From positions 124,001 through 188,000 of the forward strand of contig JALHQZ010000004.1 of the NCBI GenBank assembly GCA_022841705.1: 64,000 nucleotides of DNA. Direction: 5' to 3'. The notes beneath the pieces were generated by a model. The model saw only the letters and a program-made list of their open reading frames with translations. It had not been told where the DNA came from and did no database searches. Positions 52,478 through 60,312 of the stretch are shown here, in pieces. The position numbers were made by a program, and so were the translations under genes. The number at the start of each line of letters is the position of its first letter. The first letter of the stretch is position 1. The DNA is from Pirellulales bacterium (GTDB lineage Bacteria > Planctomycetota > Planctomycetia > Pirellulales > Lacipirellulaceae).

Positions 52478-53308
52478 ATGCCCGATTCGCTTCAAATTGG
52501 TACGCACACGCTCCGCAGCCGGCTGATCGTCGGCACGGGGAAGTACGCCACTTACGCGCAGATGGGTGAAGCGCTCGCCCGAACCGAGTGCGACTGCATC
52601 ACGGTGGCTGTGCGGCGCGAACGGCTGATCGATTCGCAGGGAAAGAATCTGCTCGACTTCATCGATACCGCCAAGTACACGCTGCTGCCCAACACCGCCG
52701 GGTGCTTTAGCGCCGAAGATGCGGTGCGCGTCGCGCGGCTCGGCCGGGAGATTCTCTTGGGCCTGGAAAACCCCGGCGCCGATTGGGTGAAGCTGGAATG
52801 CCTGGCCGACAAGCGCACGCTGCTGCCCGATCCGGTCGAAACGCTCATCGCGACCGAGCAACTGGTGGCGGACGGCTTTCAAGTGCTCGTTTACACCACC
52901 GATGACCCGGTGATCGCCAAGCGCCTCAAGAACGCCGGCGCGACCAGCGTGATGCCCGCCGGCAGCCCGATTGGTTCCGGGCAGGGCATCCTCAACGCGA
53001 ACAACATTCGAATCTGCTTAGAGTATCTCAAGGAGGATGACCCCACCTACCCGGTGATTGTCGACGCCGGCGTAGGCGCCGCCAGCGATGTCGCCGCTGC
53101 GATGGAGCTCGGCGTCGATGGTGTGCTGCTGAACACCGCCATCGCCCATGCCGAGGACCCGCTGCTCATGGCCGATGCCATGCGTCACGCCTGCCTCGCC
53201 GGTCGCCAAAGCTACCTCGCCGGCCGGATTCCGAAACGGTTGTACGCCACGGCATCGAGCCCCGATGAAGGGGTGGTGAAACTTAAGAAGGTGATCGGCA
53301 ATCGGTGA
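52478..53308 (+). CDS. thiG: Thiazole synthase
   Basis: 276 residues. Canonical ThiG TIM barrel: LQIGTHTLRSRLIVGTGKYATYAQM, DFIDTAKYTLLPNTAGCFSAEDAVRVARLGREI, WVKLECLADKRTLLPDPVETL, VMPAGSPIGSGQGILN, PVIVDAGVGAASDVAAAMELGVDGVLLNTAIA. Lys98 (WVKLE) forms the Schiff base. It builds the thiamine thiazole from DXP, dehydroglycine and the ThiS thiocarboxylate. The other thi genes are not in the window. Confidence 0.97.
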   Translation: MPDSLQIGTHTLRSRLIVGTGKYATYAQMGEALARTECDCITVAVRRERLIDSQGKNLLDFIDTAKYTLLPNTAGCFSAEDAVRVARLGREILLGLENPGADWVKLECLADKRTLLPDPVETLIATEQLVADGFQVLVYTTDDPVIAKRLKNAGATSVMPAGSPIGSGQGILNANNIRICLEYLKEDDPTYPVIVDAGVGAASDVAAAMELGVDGVLLNTAIAHAEDPLLMADAMRHACLAGRQSYLAGRIPKRLYATASSPDEGVVKLKKVIGNR

Positions 53309-53344
53309 TCGGTGCTGTGACTGGCTTGGTTGCGCCACCGCGCG

Positions 53345-53372
53345 AATGACCAATGACCAAGCCGCAATGACC
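53345..53372 (+). repeat. AATGACC heptad array upstream of dinG
   Basis: Four exact heptads: AATGACC, AATGACC, AAGCCGC, AATGACC. It is the spmB word. It precedes the CCCCTAG-type array at 53401. Confidence 0.85.
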
Positions 53373-53400
53373 TATCGATCACGCGGCGCTGGTACCCTTC

Positions 53401-53435
53401 GCCTCTAGCCCCTAACCCCTCGTCCCTTACCCCCC
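53401..53435 (+). repeat. CCCCTAG heptad array abutting dinG
   Basis: In one phase: CCTCTAG, CCCCTAA, CCCCTCG, TCCCTTA, CCCCCC, ending exactly at the ATG at 53436. It shares the word with the anmK and trpC leaders. Confidence 0.85.
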
Positions 53436-55424
53436 ATGCTCACCGCCGCCGATATCCTTGGCCCGCAAGGCGCCATCGCGCGGCGACTGACCAACTACGA
53501 AGACCGTCCGCAACAACTTGCCATGGCGGAAGCGGTGGCGAAGGCGATCGCCGCGAAGCGGCATCTGGTCGTCGAAGCGGGGACCGGCGTCGGCAAGAGT
53601 TTCGCCTACCTGGTGCCGGCGATTCTTGCCGCCACGGCCGATGAAGGCCGCGAAAAGAAGGAGGGCGAAGATGAAGAGCGCACAGGCCCGCGCCGCGTAG
53701 TGATTTCCACCCACACCATCGCGCTGCAGGAGCAACTGCTGCGCAAAGATTTGCCGCTGCTGAACAGCGTCATCCCGCGCGAATTCACCGCGGTCCTCGC
53801 CAAAGGTCGTCGCAACTATGTAAGTCTGCGGCGGTTGGAATCGGCTGCCGCGCGGGCCGGTTCGCTCTTCAGCGATTCCGAAGAACATGCCACGCTGCGC
53901 GAACTTTTGGCATGGTCGAAGGAGACACACGACGGCTCACTCGCCGACTTCGACCGCAAGCCGCTCGCCACCGTGTGGGATGAAGCCGCCAGCGACAGCG
54001 GCAACTGCCTCGGCCGCAAATGCCCTACCTACAACAAGTGTTTTTATTATGCGGCCCGGCGACGGATGCAGAATGCGCACCTGATCATTGTGAACCACGC
54101 GCTGCTCTTTAGCGACATCGCCCTGCGGCGCGTGGGCGTGAGTTTGCTCCCGGATTATGACGTGGTGGTGCTCGACGAAGCGCACACCGTCGAACAGGTC
54201 GCTGGCGATCACCTGGGCATCGCCATCAGCACCGGCGCGGTGGAGTACCAGCTTAACAAGCTCTACAACGATCGCACGCAGAAGGGGCTGCTGGTTGGCA
54301 AGAACCTCACCGACGCCATGCAGCAGGTTGATCGCTGTCGCGTGCGGGCCGACGAGTTCTTTGGCGATCTCTGGTCGTGGGGCCTTCAGCATGGCCCCAA
54401 GAATGGGCGGATAACGCAGGCCGAAATCGTCGGGCCGGAGCTTTCCACCGAGCTGCAAATCCTCGCCCGCAAAGTGCAAGCCGCCGCCAACGGCATCAAG
54501 AACGAAGTCGAAAAACAGGACTACACCGCCGCCCACGACCGTCTGTTGGGTATGGCGGGCGAACTGGAAGCGTGGCGCACGCAGGCCGATGAAGGCGCCG
54601 TCTACTGGATGGAAACCAGCGAATCCCGCCGCGGCGCCCCGCGCATGAAGCTGGTCGCGGCGCCGATTGACGTCGGTCCCGCGCTCCGCGAGCAGCTGTT
54701 CGAGCAAGTGCCGAGCGTCATTCTTACCAGCGCCACGCTCTGCACCGGCAAGCAGGCGAACTTCGATTACTTCCGCACCCGCGTCGGCCTCACGCAATGC
54801 GACACACTCCAGCTCGGCAGTCCGTTCAACTATCGCGAGCAAGCCAAACTCATCACCCATCGCGACATGCCCGACCCCACGCAGGAGAAGACCGCGTTCG
54901 AGAAGAAAAGTCTCGAATGGATCCAGCACTATGTGGCCCAAACCGATGGCCGGGCGTTTGTGCTCTTCACTAATTACGAAACCTTGCGCCGGGCAGCGAC
55001 GGGCCTCACGCCGTGGCTTGCCAAGTGGAACCTGAAACTCCTCTCGCAAGCCGATGGTTCGCCGCGCACTAAAATGGTCGAAGACTTCATCGCCAACCCC
55101 CGCAGTGTGCTCTTGGGGACCGATAGTTTTTGGCAAGGCGTGGATGTGCCGGGCGACGCGCTGCAGATGGTCATCATCACCAAGCTGCCTTTCAGCGTTC
55201 CCGACCGCCCGCTCTTGGAAGCGCGGCTCGAATCGATCCGCACCCACGGCGGCAACCCGTTTAACGACTACCAGCTCCCCGAAGCGGTGCTGAAATTCAA
55301 ACAAGGCTTCGGCCGGCTGATTCGCACGCAGCAAGACCGCGGCACGGTGGTGTGCCTCGACCCGCGGATCGAGACGAAGCCCTACGGGCGGTTGTTCAAG
55401 GAATCGCTGCCCGAGTGCGGCTAA
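53436..55424 (+). CDS. DinG-like ATP-dependent DNA helicase
   Basis: 662 residues, XPD/DinG superfamily 2 helicase. VVEAGTGVGKSFAYLVPA (Walker A), VVVLDEAHTVE (DEAH), HALLFSDIALRR, DPTQEKTAFEKKS and VGTDSFWQGVDVPGDALQMVIITKLPF. Fe-S candidate Cys: C-x4-C-x5-C in GNCLGRKCPTYNKCFYY, the spacing of DinG's last three ligands. The first ligand position reads RNYVSLRRL with Ser where DinG has Cys, and no other Cys precedes. It would unwind DNA or R-loops with 5'-3' polarity. It starts at the ATG directly after the heptad array. Confidence 0.9.
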   Translation: MLTAADILGPQGAIARRLTNYEDRPQQLAMAEAVAKAIAAKRHLVVEAGTGVGKSFAYLVPAILAATADEGREKKEGEDEERTGPRRVVISTHTIALQEQLLRKDLPLLNSVIPREFTAVLAKGRRNYVSLRRLESAAARAGSLFSDSEEHATLRELLAWSKETHDGSLADFDRKPLATVWDEAASDSGNCLGRKCPTYNKCFYYAARRRMQNAHLIIVNHALLFSDIALRRVGVSLLPDYDVVVLDEAHTVEQVAGDHLGIAISTGAVEYQLNKLYNDRTQKGLLVGKNLTDAMQQVDRCRVRADEFFGDLWSWGLQHGPKNGRITQAEIVGPELSTELQILARKVQAAANGIKNEVEKQDYTAAHDRLLGMAGELEAWRTQADEGAVYWMETSESRRGAPRMKLVAAPIDVGPALREQLFEQVPSVILTSATLCTGKQANFDYFRTRVGLTQCDTLQLGSPFNYREQAKLITHRDMPDPTQEKTAFEKKSLEWIQHYVAQTDGRAFVLFTNYETLRRAATGLTPWLAKWNLKLLSQADGSPRTKMVEDFIANPRSVLLGTDSFWQGVDVPGDALQMVIITKLPFSVPDRPLLEARLESIRTHGGNPFNDYQLPEAVLKFKQGFGRLIRTQQDRGTVVCLDPRIETKPYGRLFKESLPECG

Positions 55425-55442
55425 AGCAACTTGAGCTGAACC

Positions 55443-56549
55443 TTACATCTGCTCCGCTTCAAACCCACAATGCTCGCAGGCCGGCAGCAGTGTGTGGCGC
55501 GTTGCGTTACATTTGGGGCACTTGTCGTAAAGCGGCGTGGCGCACGCGGGGCAGGTGTAGGGTTCGTCGCTCGCGGTTTCGAGGGGTTGCGACACGCGCT
55601 GCAGACTTTTGAGCGTCCACGCCATGTAACGCAGCGGGCCGCGGCGGATGGGGTAGCGGCACACGGGGCAGAGGAACGCTTCGTACGCTTCGCGGTAGAG
55701 TTTTAGCCGGGCGTCGCGGCCGGGGTGGGCGACCATCTGCAGCAGTTTCGCCAAGAGGGCGCCGATTACGCCGAGGGCCGAGAGGATCAGCACGTACCGA
55801 AAGTATTCGCGCGGGAAGTATTCGTGCATCACCACGAACGCCTTGGCCAGCACGGCGCCGCCGAACGCGTAGATCATCGGCGCGTAGGGTGAATTGCGAT
55901 ACCGGCCGAACAGCCAGCCCGCCACTACCAGCAGTGGCGCTAAGAACCCAATCTTGATCGCTGCCACACGCCAGCGATGCCGCCGCTCAAGCTCCGCAAA
56001 CTCTTGCTGTAGTGGCGCCGAGGCTTTGGCAAGTTCCTCGTTGTTGAGTCGCTCTTCTTCCTTCAGCCGCGCTTGCCGGTCGAGCAGTTCCGCAAGCGAT
56101 TCGCCCAGTTCCTGGTCCTTAGTTTGGTTCGCCAGGAACAGCCGCTGGCTCTCGGCGAAGGCGGCCTGCTGCTCTGGCGGCAGGTCGGACTTCTGTTCGA
56201 GACTCATCCGCTGCAGCTCGAGCAGTTGCCCCAGCGTTTTCTGCGACGTGGCGGTACTATCGCGCAGAAGCTGTTGCCGCCGCTGCTCGTTCTCCACCTG
56301 CCGGCCGATCTCCGCCAGCTCGGTGGTAAGCCGCTCGCGCGTCGCCGCAAATTTGGGATCGAGCTTCTCCGCCTGAAGCGCTCCCCAATCGGGCCCCTGC
56401 AACTGGCCGATGTCTTGCAGGACGAAGCCGATCAGCCAGTAGCACAACAGCGCGAGCGCGAGACTGAAGAGCGCGATGAGGAAGCGCTGCCACCAAGTGC
56501 CGCGGGACGTGCGCTCGGGAGTTGGGGAGACGGTAGGCGATGTCGACAA
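55443..56549 (-). CDS. Multi-pass membrane protein with coiled coil and C-terminal zinc ribbons
   Basis: 368 residues. TM at about 23-46 (RFLIALFSLALALLCYWLIGFV), then a charged coiled coil (RERLTTELAEIGRQVENEQRRQQL to about 195), three more TM segments (IKIGFLAPLLVVAGWLFG, MIYAFGGAVLAKAFVVMHEYF, YVLILSALGVIGALLAKLL), and a cytoplasmic tail with CPVCRYPIRR, YTCPACATPL, KCPKCNATRHTLLPACEHCG zinc knuckles. The pattern is planctomycete-like. Function unknown. Near the origin but not obviously part of replication. Confidence 0.8.
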   Translation of the reverse strand: MSTSPTVSPTPERTSRGTWWQRFLIALFSLALALLCYWLIGFVLQDIGQLQGPDWGALQAEKLDPKFAATRERLTTELAEIGRQVENEQRRQQLLRDSTATSQKTLGQLLELQRMSLEQKSDLPPEQQAAFAESQRLFLANQTKDQELGESLAELLDRQARLKEEERLNNEELAKASAPLQQEFAELERRHRWRVAAIKIGFLAPLLVVAGWLFGRYRNSPYAPMIYAFGGAVLAKAFVVMHEYFPREYFRYVLILSALGVIGALLAKLLQMVAHPGRDARLKLYREAYEAFLCPVCRYPIRRGPLRYMAWTLKSLQRVSQPLETASDEPYTCPACATPLYDKCPKCNATRHTLLPACEHCGFEAEQM

Positions 56550-56579
56550 GTTACATCTCCCAAGAAAAGTGTTTACAGA

Positions 56580-56960
56580 TCATCGCTCGACTTCACATTT
56601 TGGTGCAGCTTTTCGAAACACTTTCAATGCAGCATCCGATACGGGTGAGCCATTCAGGCGAATCTTTTCGACACGCGGACTACCGTGGGTGACGTATCCA
56701 TTAAACGCGGGGACAAATGCCAGCAAGTCGGCATCGGTCACGTTGGCATTCTTGAAGAAGACGACCGCGTGGGAGAGGCCCCGCGCGAAGTTCATATCAA
56801 CTTCCTTACTGCAGATAAGATCGATTGCCGCATCAGATTGTCTATACTGCCGAAGGATGTAGCTGTACCAGGCCAATCCAAGGCAAATTGGAATAAACAG
56901 TAAAAACAAGGTCCGAAGAGACCACTGCGGTAGGCGTCGGCGTGGTTGAGCGATCGTCAT
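56580..56960 (-). CDS. Hypothetical membrane protein with planctomycete-type N-terminus
   Basis: 126 residues from the ATG at 56960. MTIAQPRRRLPQWSLRTLFLLFIPICLGLAWY opens with the LQxSLRTLF pattern and TM helix common to planctomycete small membrane proteins. The remainder (DADLLAFVPAFNGYVTHGSP, IRLNGSPVSDAALKVFRK) resembles one leucine-rich-repeat-like unit (the typical 'L..L.L.GT.V.D..L..L' pattern). Function unknown. It lies between a membrane protein and gyrB on the minus strand. Confidence 0.65.
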   Translation of the reverse strand: MTIAQPRRRLPQWSLRTLFLLFIPICLGLAWYSYILRQYRQSDAAIDLICSKEVDMNFARGLSHAVVFFKNANVTDADLLAFVPAFNGYVTHGSPRVEKIRLNGSPVSDAALKVFRKAAPKCEVER

Positions 56961-56988
56961 GGTTTCGATCCACAAATTGCCGCCAAAA

Positions 56989-57017
56989 GCGCTCCGCTAC
57001 CGCGTCGCGGCTAACGC
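56989..57017. repeat. 29-bp dispersed repeat, copy 2
   Basis: GCGCTCCGCTACCGCGTC and following bases; inverted, it matches the copy at 25040-25068 with one mismatch. It ends one base before the gyrB gene end (57019). Confidence 0.85.
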
Positions 57018-57018
57018 C

Positions 57019-59520
57019 TCACACATCCAGATTCTTCACATCCAGCGCATGCTTCTGAATAAAATCCCGCCGCGGTTCCACTTGGTCGCCCATCAGCACG
57101 CGGAACAGATCGTCCGCGGCGCCGGCGTCTTGCATGGTGACTTGCAGCAGGGTGCGGTTGTCGGGGTGGAGAGTGGTGTCGCGCAGTTCTTCGGCGTTCA
57201 TTTCGCCGAGACCCTTAAACCGGGTGATCTGCAGGCCCTTTTCGCCGGCGGCGCGGATGGCGCCAGGGAGACCGCGCAGGTCCTCGAGGCCCGATTCGTT
57301 TTCGCCGCGGCGGATCGTGTAGCGGCTCCCCTCTTCACCGGTGCGGTCTTGGGGGATGAGCGAATCGATCTCGAAACCCATGCCTCGCAGGTCGCCCAGG
57401 AGCGTGTTGATGGTGCGCACTTCGTGCAGTTCGACGATCCGCAGACGATTCTCATCGGAGGCGCCGTTGGTCTCGTCCTTCGCGCCGGCGCCATCGACGA
57501 CCAGTTCGCTGCCGCTCGCGGATTCTTGACTCTTGAGGAAGTTGTCGAGCTCGCTGCGGTCGACGAACCAATGTTCCTGGATGCCGACGAAGACGTTGTA
57601 GACCGGCAGTTTGCCGGTGACCGGGTCCTGCTTGAGAGCGTGAATCTTGAGCGCGATGCCGCGGCGCTCAAGGGCGATGATTGACTCTTCCAGCGCGGCG
57701 AGCGTGCGGACCAGTTTGATCATCGCTTCGCCTTCAATCACGCGGCCGTCGCCGGGGTCGAACGTGCTTTCCCCCAGGCCGAGGTCTAAGAGCTGCGACT
57801 TCATTTCCTCTTCGGTTTGCACGTACTCGACATGCTTTCCCTTGCGCACGCGGAAGAGCGGCGGCTGGGCGACGTAGACGTGGCCCTTGGCGACCAGGTC
57901 GTACATCTGGCGATAGAAAAACGTCAGCAGCAGCGTGCGAATGTGCGAGCCGTCGACGTCGGCGTCGGTCATGATGACAATCCGGCCGTAGCGACGGCGG
58001 GTGAGGTCTTGGTCGATGCCAAAGCCGATGCCGATGGCGGAGATCATGCTGCGGATTTCCTCGTTCGCCAGCACTTTGTCATCGCGCGATTTGTAAGCGT
58101 TGATGATTTTTCCGCGCAGCGGCAGAATCGCTTGGAACTCCCGCAGCCGGCCCCCTTCCGCGGAGCCGCCGGCCGAGTCACCTTCCACCAGGTACAGTTC
58201 GCAGCGATCAACATCGCGGCTCGAACAATCGCGCAGTTTGCCGGGCAGGCTACCGCCGGAGAGGGCGCCTTTGCGTTCGCGCACGAGTTGCCGCGCCTTG
58301 CGGGCGGACTCGCGCGCTTCAGCAGCGAGTAAGCCCTTCTTTGCAATCGCCTTGGCGGTCTTGGGATTCTCTTCCAGGAATTTCGAGAGGTAATCACCGA
58401 ACAAACTGTTGACGATCCCTTCGACTTCGCTGTTGCCGAGTTTGGTCTTGGTTTGCCCTTCGAACTGCGGGTGCGGCACGCGGCAGGTGATCACCGCGGT
58501 CAGGCCTTCGCGGAAGTCATCGCCGGTCGGCACCAAGTCTTTGAAGAGCCCCTCCTTCTTGCCGTAGTTGTTGAGCGTGCGGGTGAGGGCCGCGCGGAAG
58601 CCGGAGAGGTGCGTCCCCCCTTCGGTGGTGTTGATGTTGTTCACATAAGTGTGAACGTTTTCGGTGTACTCGCCCGAATACTGCAGCGCGATTTCGATGC
58701 CCACGCCTTCCTGCTCATCGGCGATGTGCAGAATGTCGGGGTGGGCCGCTTCGCTGGCGCGGTTGAGGTGCGCGACAAACTGCCGAATGCCATCTTCGTA
58801 TTGGAATGTTTCGCTATCGCCGGTGCGGGCGTCGGTAATGGTGATCTTCACGCCGCGGTTAAGGAACGCCAGCTCTTGCAGCCGCTTCACGAGGGTGGCG
58901 TAAACGTACTTGGTGGTCTGAAAAATCTGCGGATCGGGCTTGAAGGTGGTCTTCGTGCCGCGCCGGCTGGTGGCGCCCACGCGCCGCACAGGCCCCTTCG
59001 GCACGCCGCGCTCGTACTCTTGGTGATGGACGTGCCCGTCGCGCGAAACTTCCACCTCGGCCCATTCACTGAGGAAATTCACGACTGTCACGCCGACGCC
59101 GTGCAACCCCCCGGACGTTTGGTAGGCGCCCTTCGAAAACTTGCCGCCGAACTTTAGCACCGTCATCACGCCTTCGAGCGTGGAGACTTCCCGCCCCATC
59201 TGCTCCGAAAGTTGATCGTGCTTTTCAACCGGAATCCCGCGGCCATCATCTTCCACTGTGACCGACCCATCACCGTTGATGGTCACGGTCACCTCGGTGG
59301 CGAAGTCCGCCATCGCTTCGTCGATTGAGTTATCGACCACTTCGTAGACGAGATGGTGCAGCCCGCGCGCGGTGGTGTCGCCGATATACATACTCGGCCG
59401 CTCACGCACGTGCTCCAAATCGCTCAAATGCTCGAGGTCGCCTTGGCCATAGTCTTCGTTCCCCTTGCTTATGGAAGCTTTCTTAAGGGGCGTTTCGTCT
59501 TGCGGAAGTTCGTCGGACAT
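57019..59520 (-). CDS. gyrB: DNA gyrase subunit B
   Basis: 833 residues. GHKL ATPase: DLEHVRERPSMYIGDTTARGLHHLVYEVVDNSIDEA and VEDDGRGIPVE, GLHGVGVTVVNFLS; transducer QTKTKLGNSEVEG; TOPRIM EGDSAGGSAEGGR, PLRGKIINA and TDADVDGSHIRTLLLTFFYR. The long TOPRIM insertion of the Gram-negative type is present (about 620-720). Together with GyrA (not here) it supercoils DNA. Start at 59520; a 9-nt repeat hairpin lies 21 bases upstream. Confidence 0.98.
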   Translation of the reverse strand: MSDELPQDETPLKKASISKGNEDYGQGDLEHLSDLEHVRERPSMYIGDTTARGLHHLVYEVVDNSIDEAMADFATEVTVTINGDGSVTVEDDGRGIPVEKHDQLSEQMGREVSTLEGVMTVLKFGGKFSKGAYQTSGGLHGVGVTVVNFLSEWAEVEVSRDGHVHHQEYERGVPKGPVRRVGATSRRGTKTTFKPDPQIFQTTKYVYATLVKRLQELAFLNRGVKITITDARTGDSETFQYEDGIRQFVAHLNRASEAAHPDILHIADEQEGVGIEIALQYSGEYTENVHTYVNNINTTEGGTHLSGFRAALTRTLNNYGKKEGLFKDLVPTGDDFREGLTAVITCRVPHPQFEGQTKTKLGNSEVEGIVNSLFGDYLSKFLEENPKTAKAIAKKGLLAAEARESARKARQLVRERKGALSGGSLPGKLRDCSSRDVDRCELYLVEGDSAGGSAEGGRLREFQAILPLRGKIINAYKSRDDKVLANEEIRSMISAIGIGFGIDQDLTRRRYGRIVIMTDADVDGSHIRTLLLTFFYRQMYDLVAKGHVYVAQPPLFRVRKGKHVEYVQTEEEMKSQLLDLGLGESTFDPGDGRVIEGEAMIKLVRTLAALEESIIALERRGIALKIHALKQDPVTGKLPVYNVFVGIQEHWFVDRSELDNFLKSQESASGSELVVDGAGAKDETNGASDENRLRIVELHEVRTINTLLGDLRGMGFEIDSLIPQDRTGEEGSRYTIRRGENESGLEDLRGLPGAIRAAGEKGLQITRFKGLGEMNAEELRDTTLHPDNRTLLQVTMQDAGAADDLFRVLMGDQVEPRRDFIQKHALDVKNLDV

Positions 59521-59540
59521 GTTGTTGTTGTTAAAGGATT

Positions 59541-59707
59541 TACCACAGAGAGCACAGAGGACACAGAGAAGAAAGGAGGAATAAGAGAATAGAAAGGTGA
59601 AGTTCTCAATAATTTTTTTGGATTGATTAAGTAGTTCAATCTCTAGAATCTTCTCTATTCTTCTCTCTGTGTTTTTCTCCGCTGTGTACTCTGTGCTCTC
59701 TGTGGTG
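59541..59707. repeat. 167-bp inverted element of CACAGAGGA nonamers, gyrB leader
   Basis: An 18-nt arm, ACCACAGAGAGCACAGAG (59542-59559), is perfectly inverted at 59689-59706. The arms are 9-nt units CACAGAGAG/CACAGAGGA. Between them lies an AT-rich stretch (59609-59643). It fills the gap between the DUF721 gene and gyrB. Confidence 0.9.
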
Positions 59708-59739
59708 AAACTTATTGATCGACCCTGTGGTGAATTTTC

Positions 59740-60111
59740 CTAATTGACAGACCCCACGCGGAGTTTCAAATCGGTAATCTTCGCCTCTGGCAATGCCGCG
59801 CGGAGTTTGGTGATGATTTGCCGTTTCGTGAAGCCGAGTTCTTGCATGATGATGTTGCTGGCGACGGTCACTTCCAGTTTGCCGCGACTGACGCTGATGG
59901 GCGTGCTGTGGGCCGCGAGGCTGCCGGCGGCTTGGTTCCAGGCTTCAACCAACTGCGCTTGTGTTTCTAACGCTCCGTAACGTTTGCTGATGATTAGGTT
60001 CGAAAGGATATCGCCAATCTTCCGCGGCTTCCGCCCAAAGAACCGCCGCCGCAGGGCGTCCGCTTTCGTTTGCAGGTCGGTCAACTTTTCCGCGGCCCAA
60101 GATTCGTCCAT
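59740..60111 (-). CDS. DUF721/DciA-like protein
   Basis: 123 residues from the ATG at 60111. IGDILSNLIISKRYGALETQAQLVEAWNQAAGSLAAHSTPISVSRGKLEVTVASNIIMQELGFTKRQIITKLRAAL is the DUF721 core, a KH-like fold. DciA proteins load DnaB at the origin in bacteria lacking DnaC/DnaI; this lies between dnaN and gyrB, where DUF721 genes normally sit. No recF intervenes. An upstream frame to 60144 reads through the nonamer repeat and is not used. Confidence 0.85.
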   Translation of the reverse strand: MDESWAAEKLTDLQTKADALRRRFFGRKPRKIGDILSNLIISKRYGALETQAQLVEAWNQAAGSLAAHSTPISVSRGKLEVTVASNIIMQELGFTKRQIITKLRAALPEAKITDLKLRVGSVN

Positions 60112-60121
60112 AAGAAATTTC

Positions 60122-60258
60122 ACCACAGAGGACACAGAGAGCACAGAGGAGTTTTTCTTCCAACTCTGTTTTGCACTTTCATCCTTTAACTTTATGAAAA
60201 GTGATTTTCTATTCTCTCTTTTCTTCCTTATCTTTGTGTCCTCTGTGCTCTCTGTGGT
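60122..60258. repeat. 137-bp inverted nonamer element, DUF721 leader
   Basis: The left arm has CACAGAGGA, CACAGAGAG, CACAGAGGA units (60122-60150); the right arm holds the inverted units in another order (60232-60258). It begins 11 bases before the DUF721 start on its coding strand. Same family as 59541-59707. Confidence 0.9.
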
Positions 60259-60276
60259 TAATCCTTCTCCGGTGCC

Positions 60277-60305
60277 GCGCTCCGCTATCGCGTCGCGGCT
60301 AAACG
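60277..60305. repeat. 29-bp dispersed repeat, copy 3
   Basis: GCGCTCCGCTATCGCGTC and following; same family as 56989-57017 and (inverted) 25040-25068. It lies 7 bases from the end of dnaN (60313). Confidence 0.85.
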
Positions 60306-60312
60306 GTTTTCA

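Noticed and set aside
52388..52478. TPP riboswitch near thiS-thiG
   Set aside because: The palindrome lacks the conserved THI-box segments and lies between the two genes, not upstream of them.
17478..53435. Heptad arrays as CRISPR or as VNTR in coding genes
   Set aside because: Units are only 7 nt with no spacers, and several different words occur in leader regions, so they do not form CRISPR arrays.
53937..55334. 465-codon open frame on the minus strand
   Set aside because: Antisense to the DinG-like helicase; residue make-up (H/R/A-rich, no motifs) typical of a shadow frame.
59541..60258. Short peptides of the T-E-D-T-E type read from the nonamer arrays
   Set aside because: They are translations of repeat DNA in both strands and lack codon-like composition or ribosome sites.
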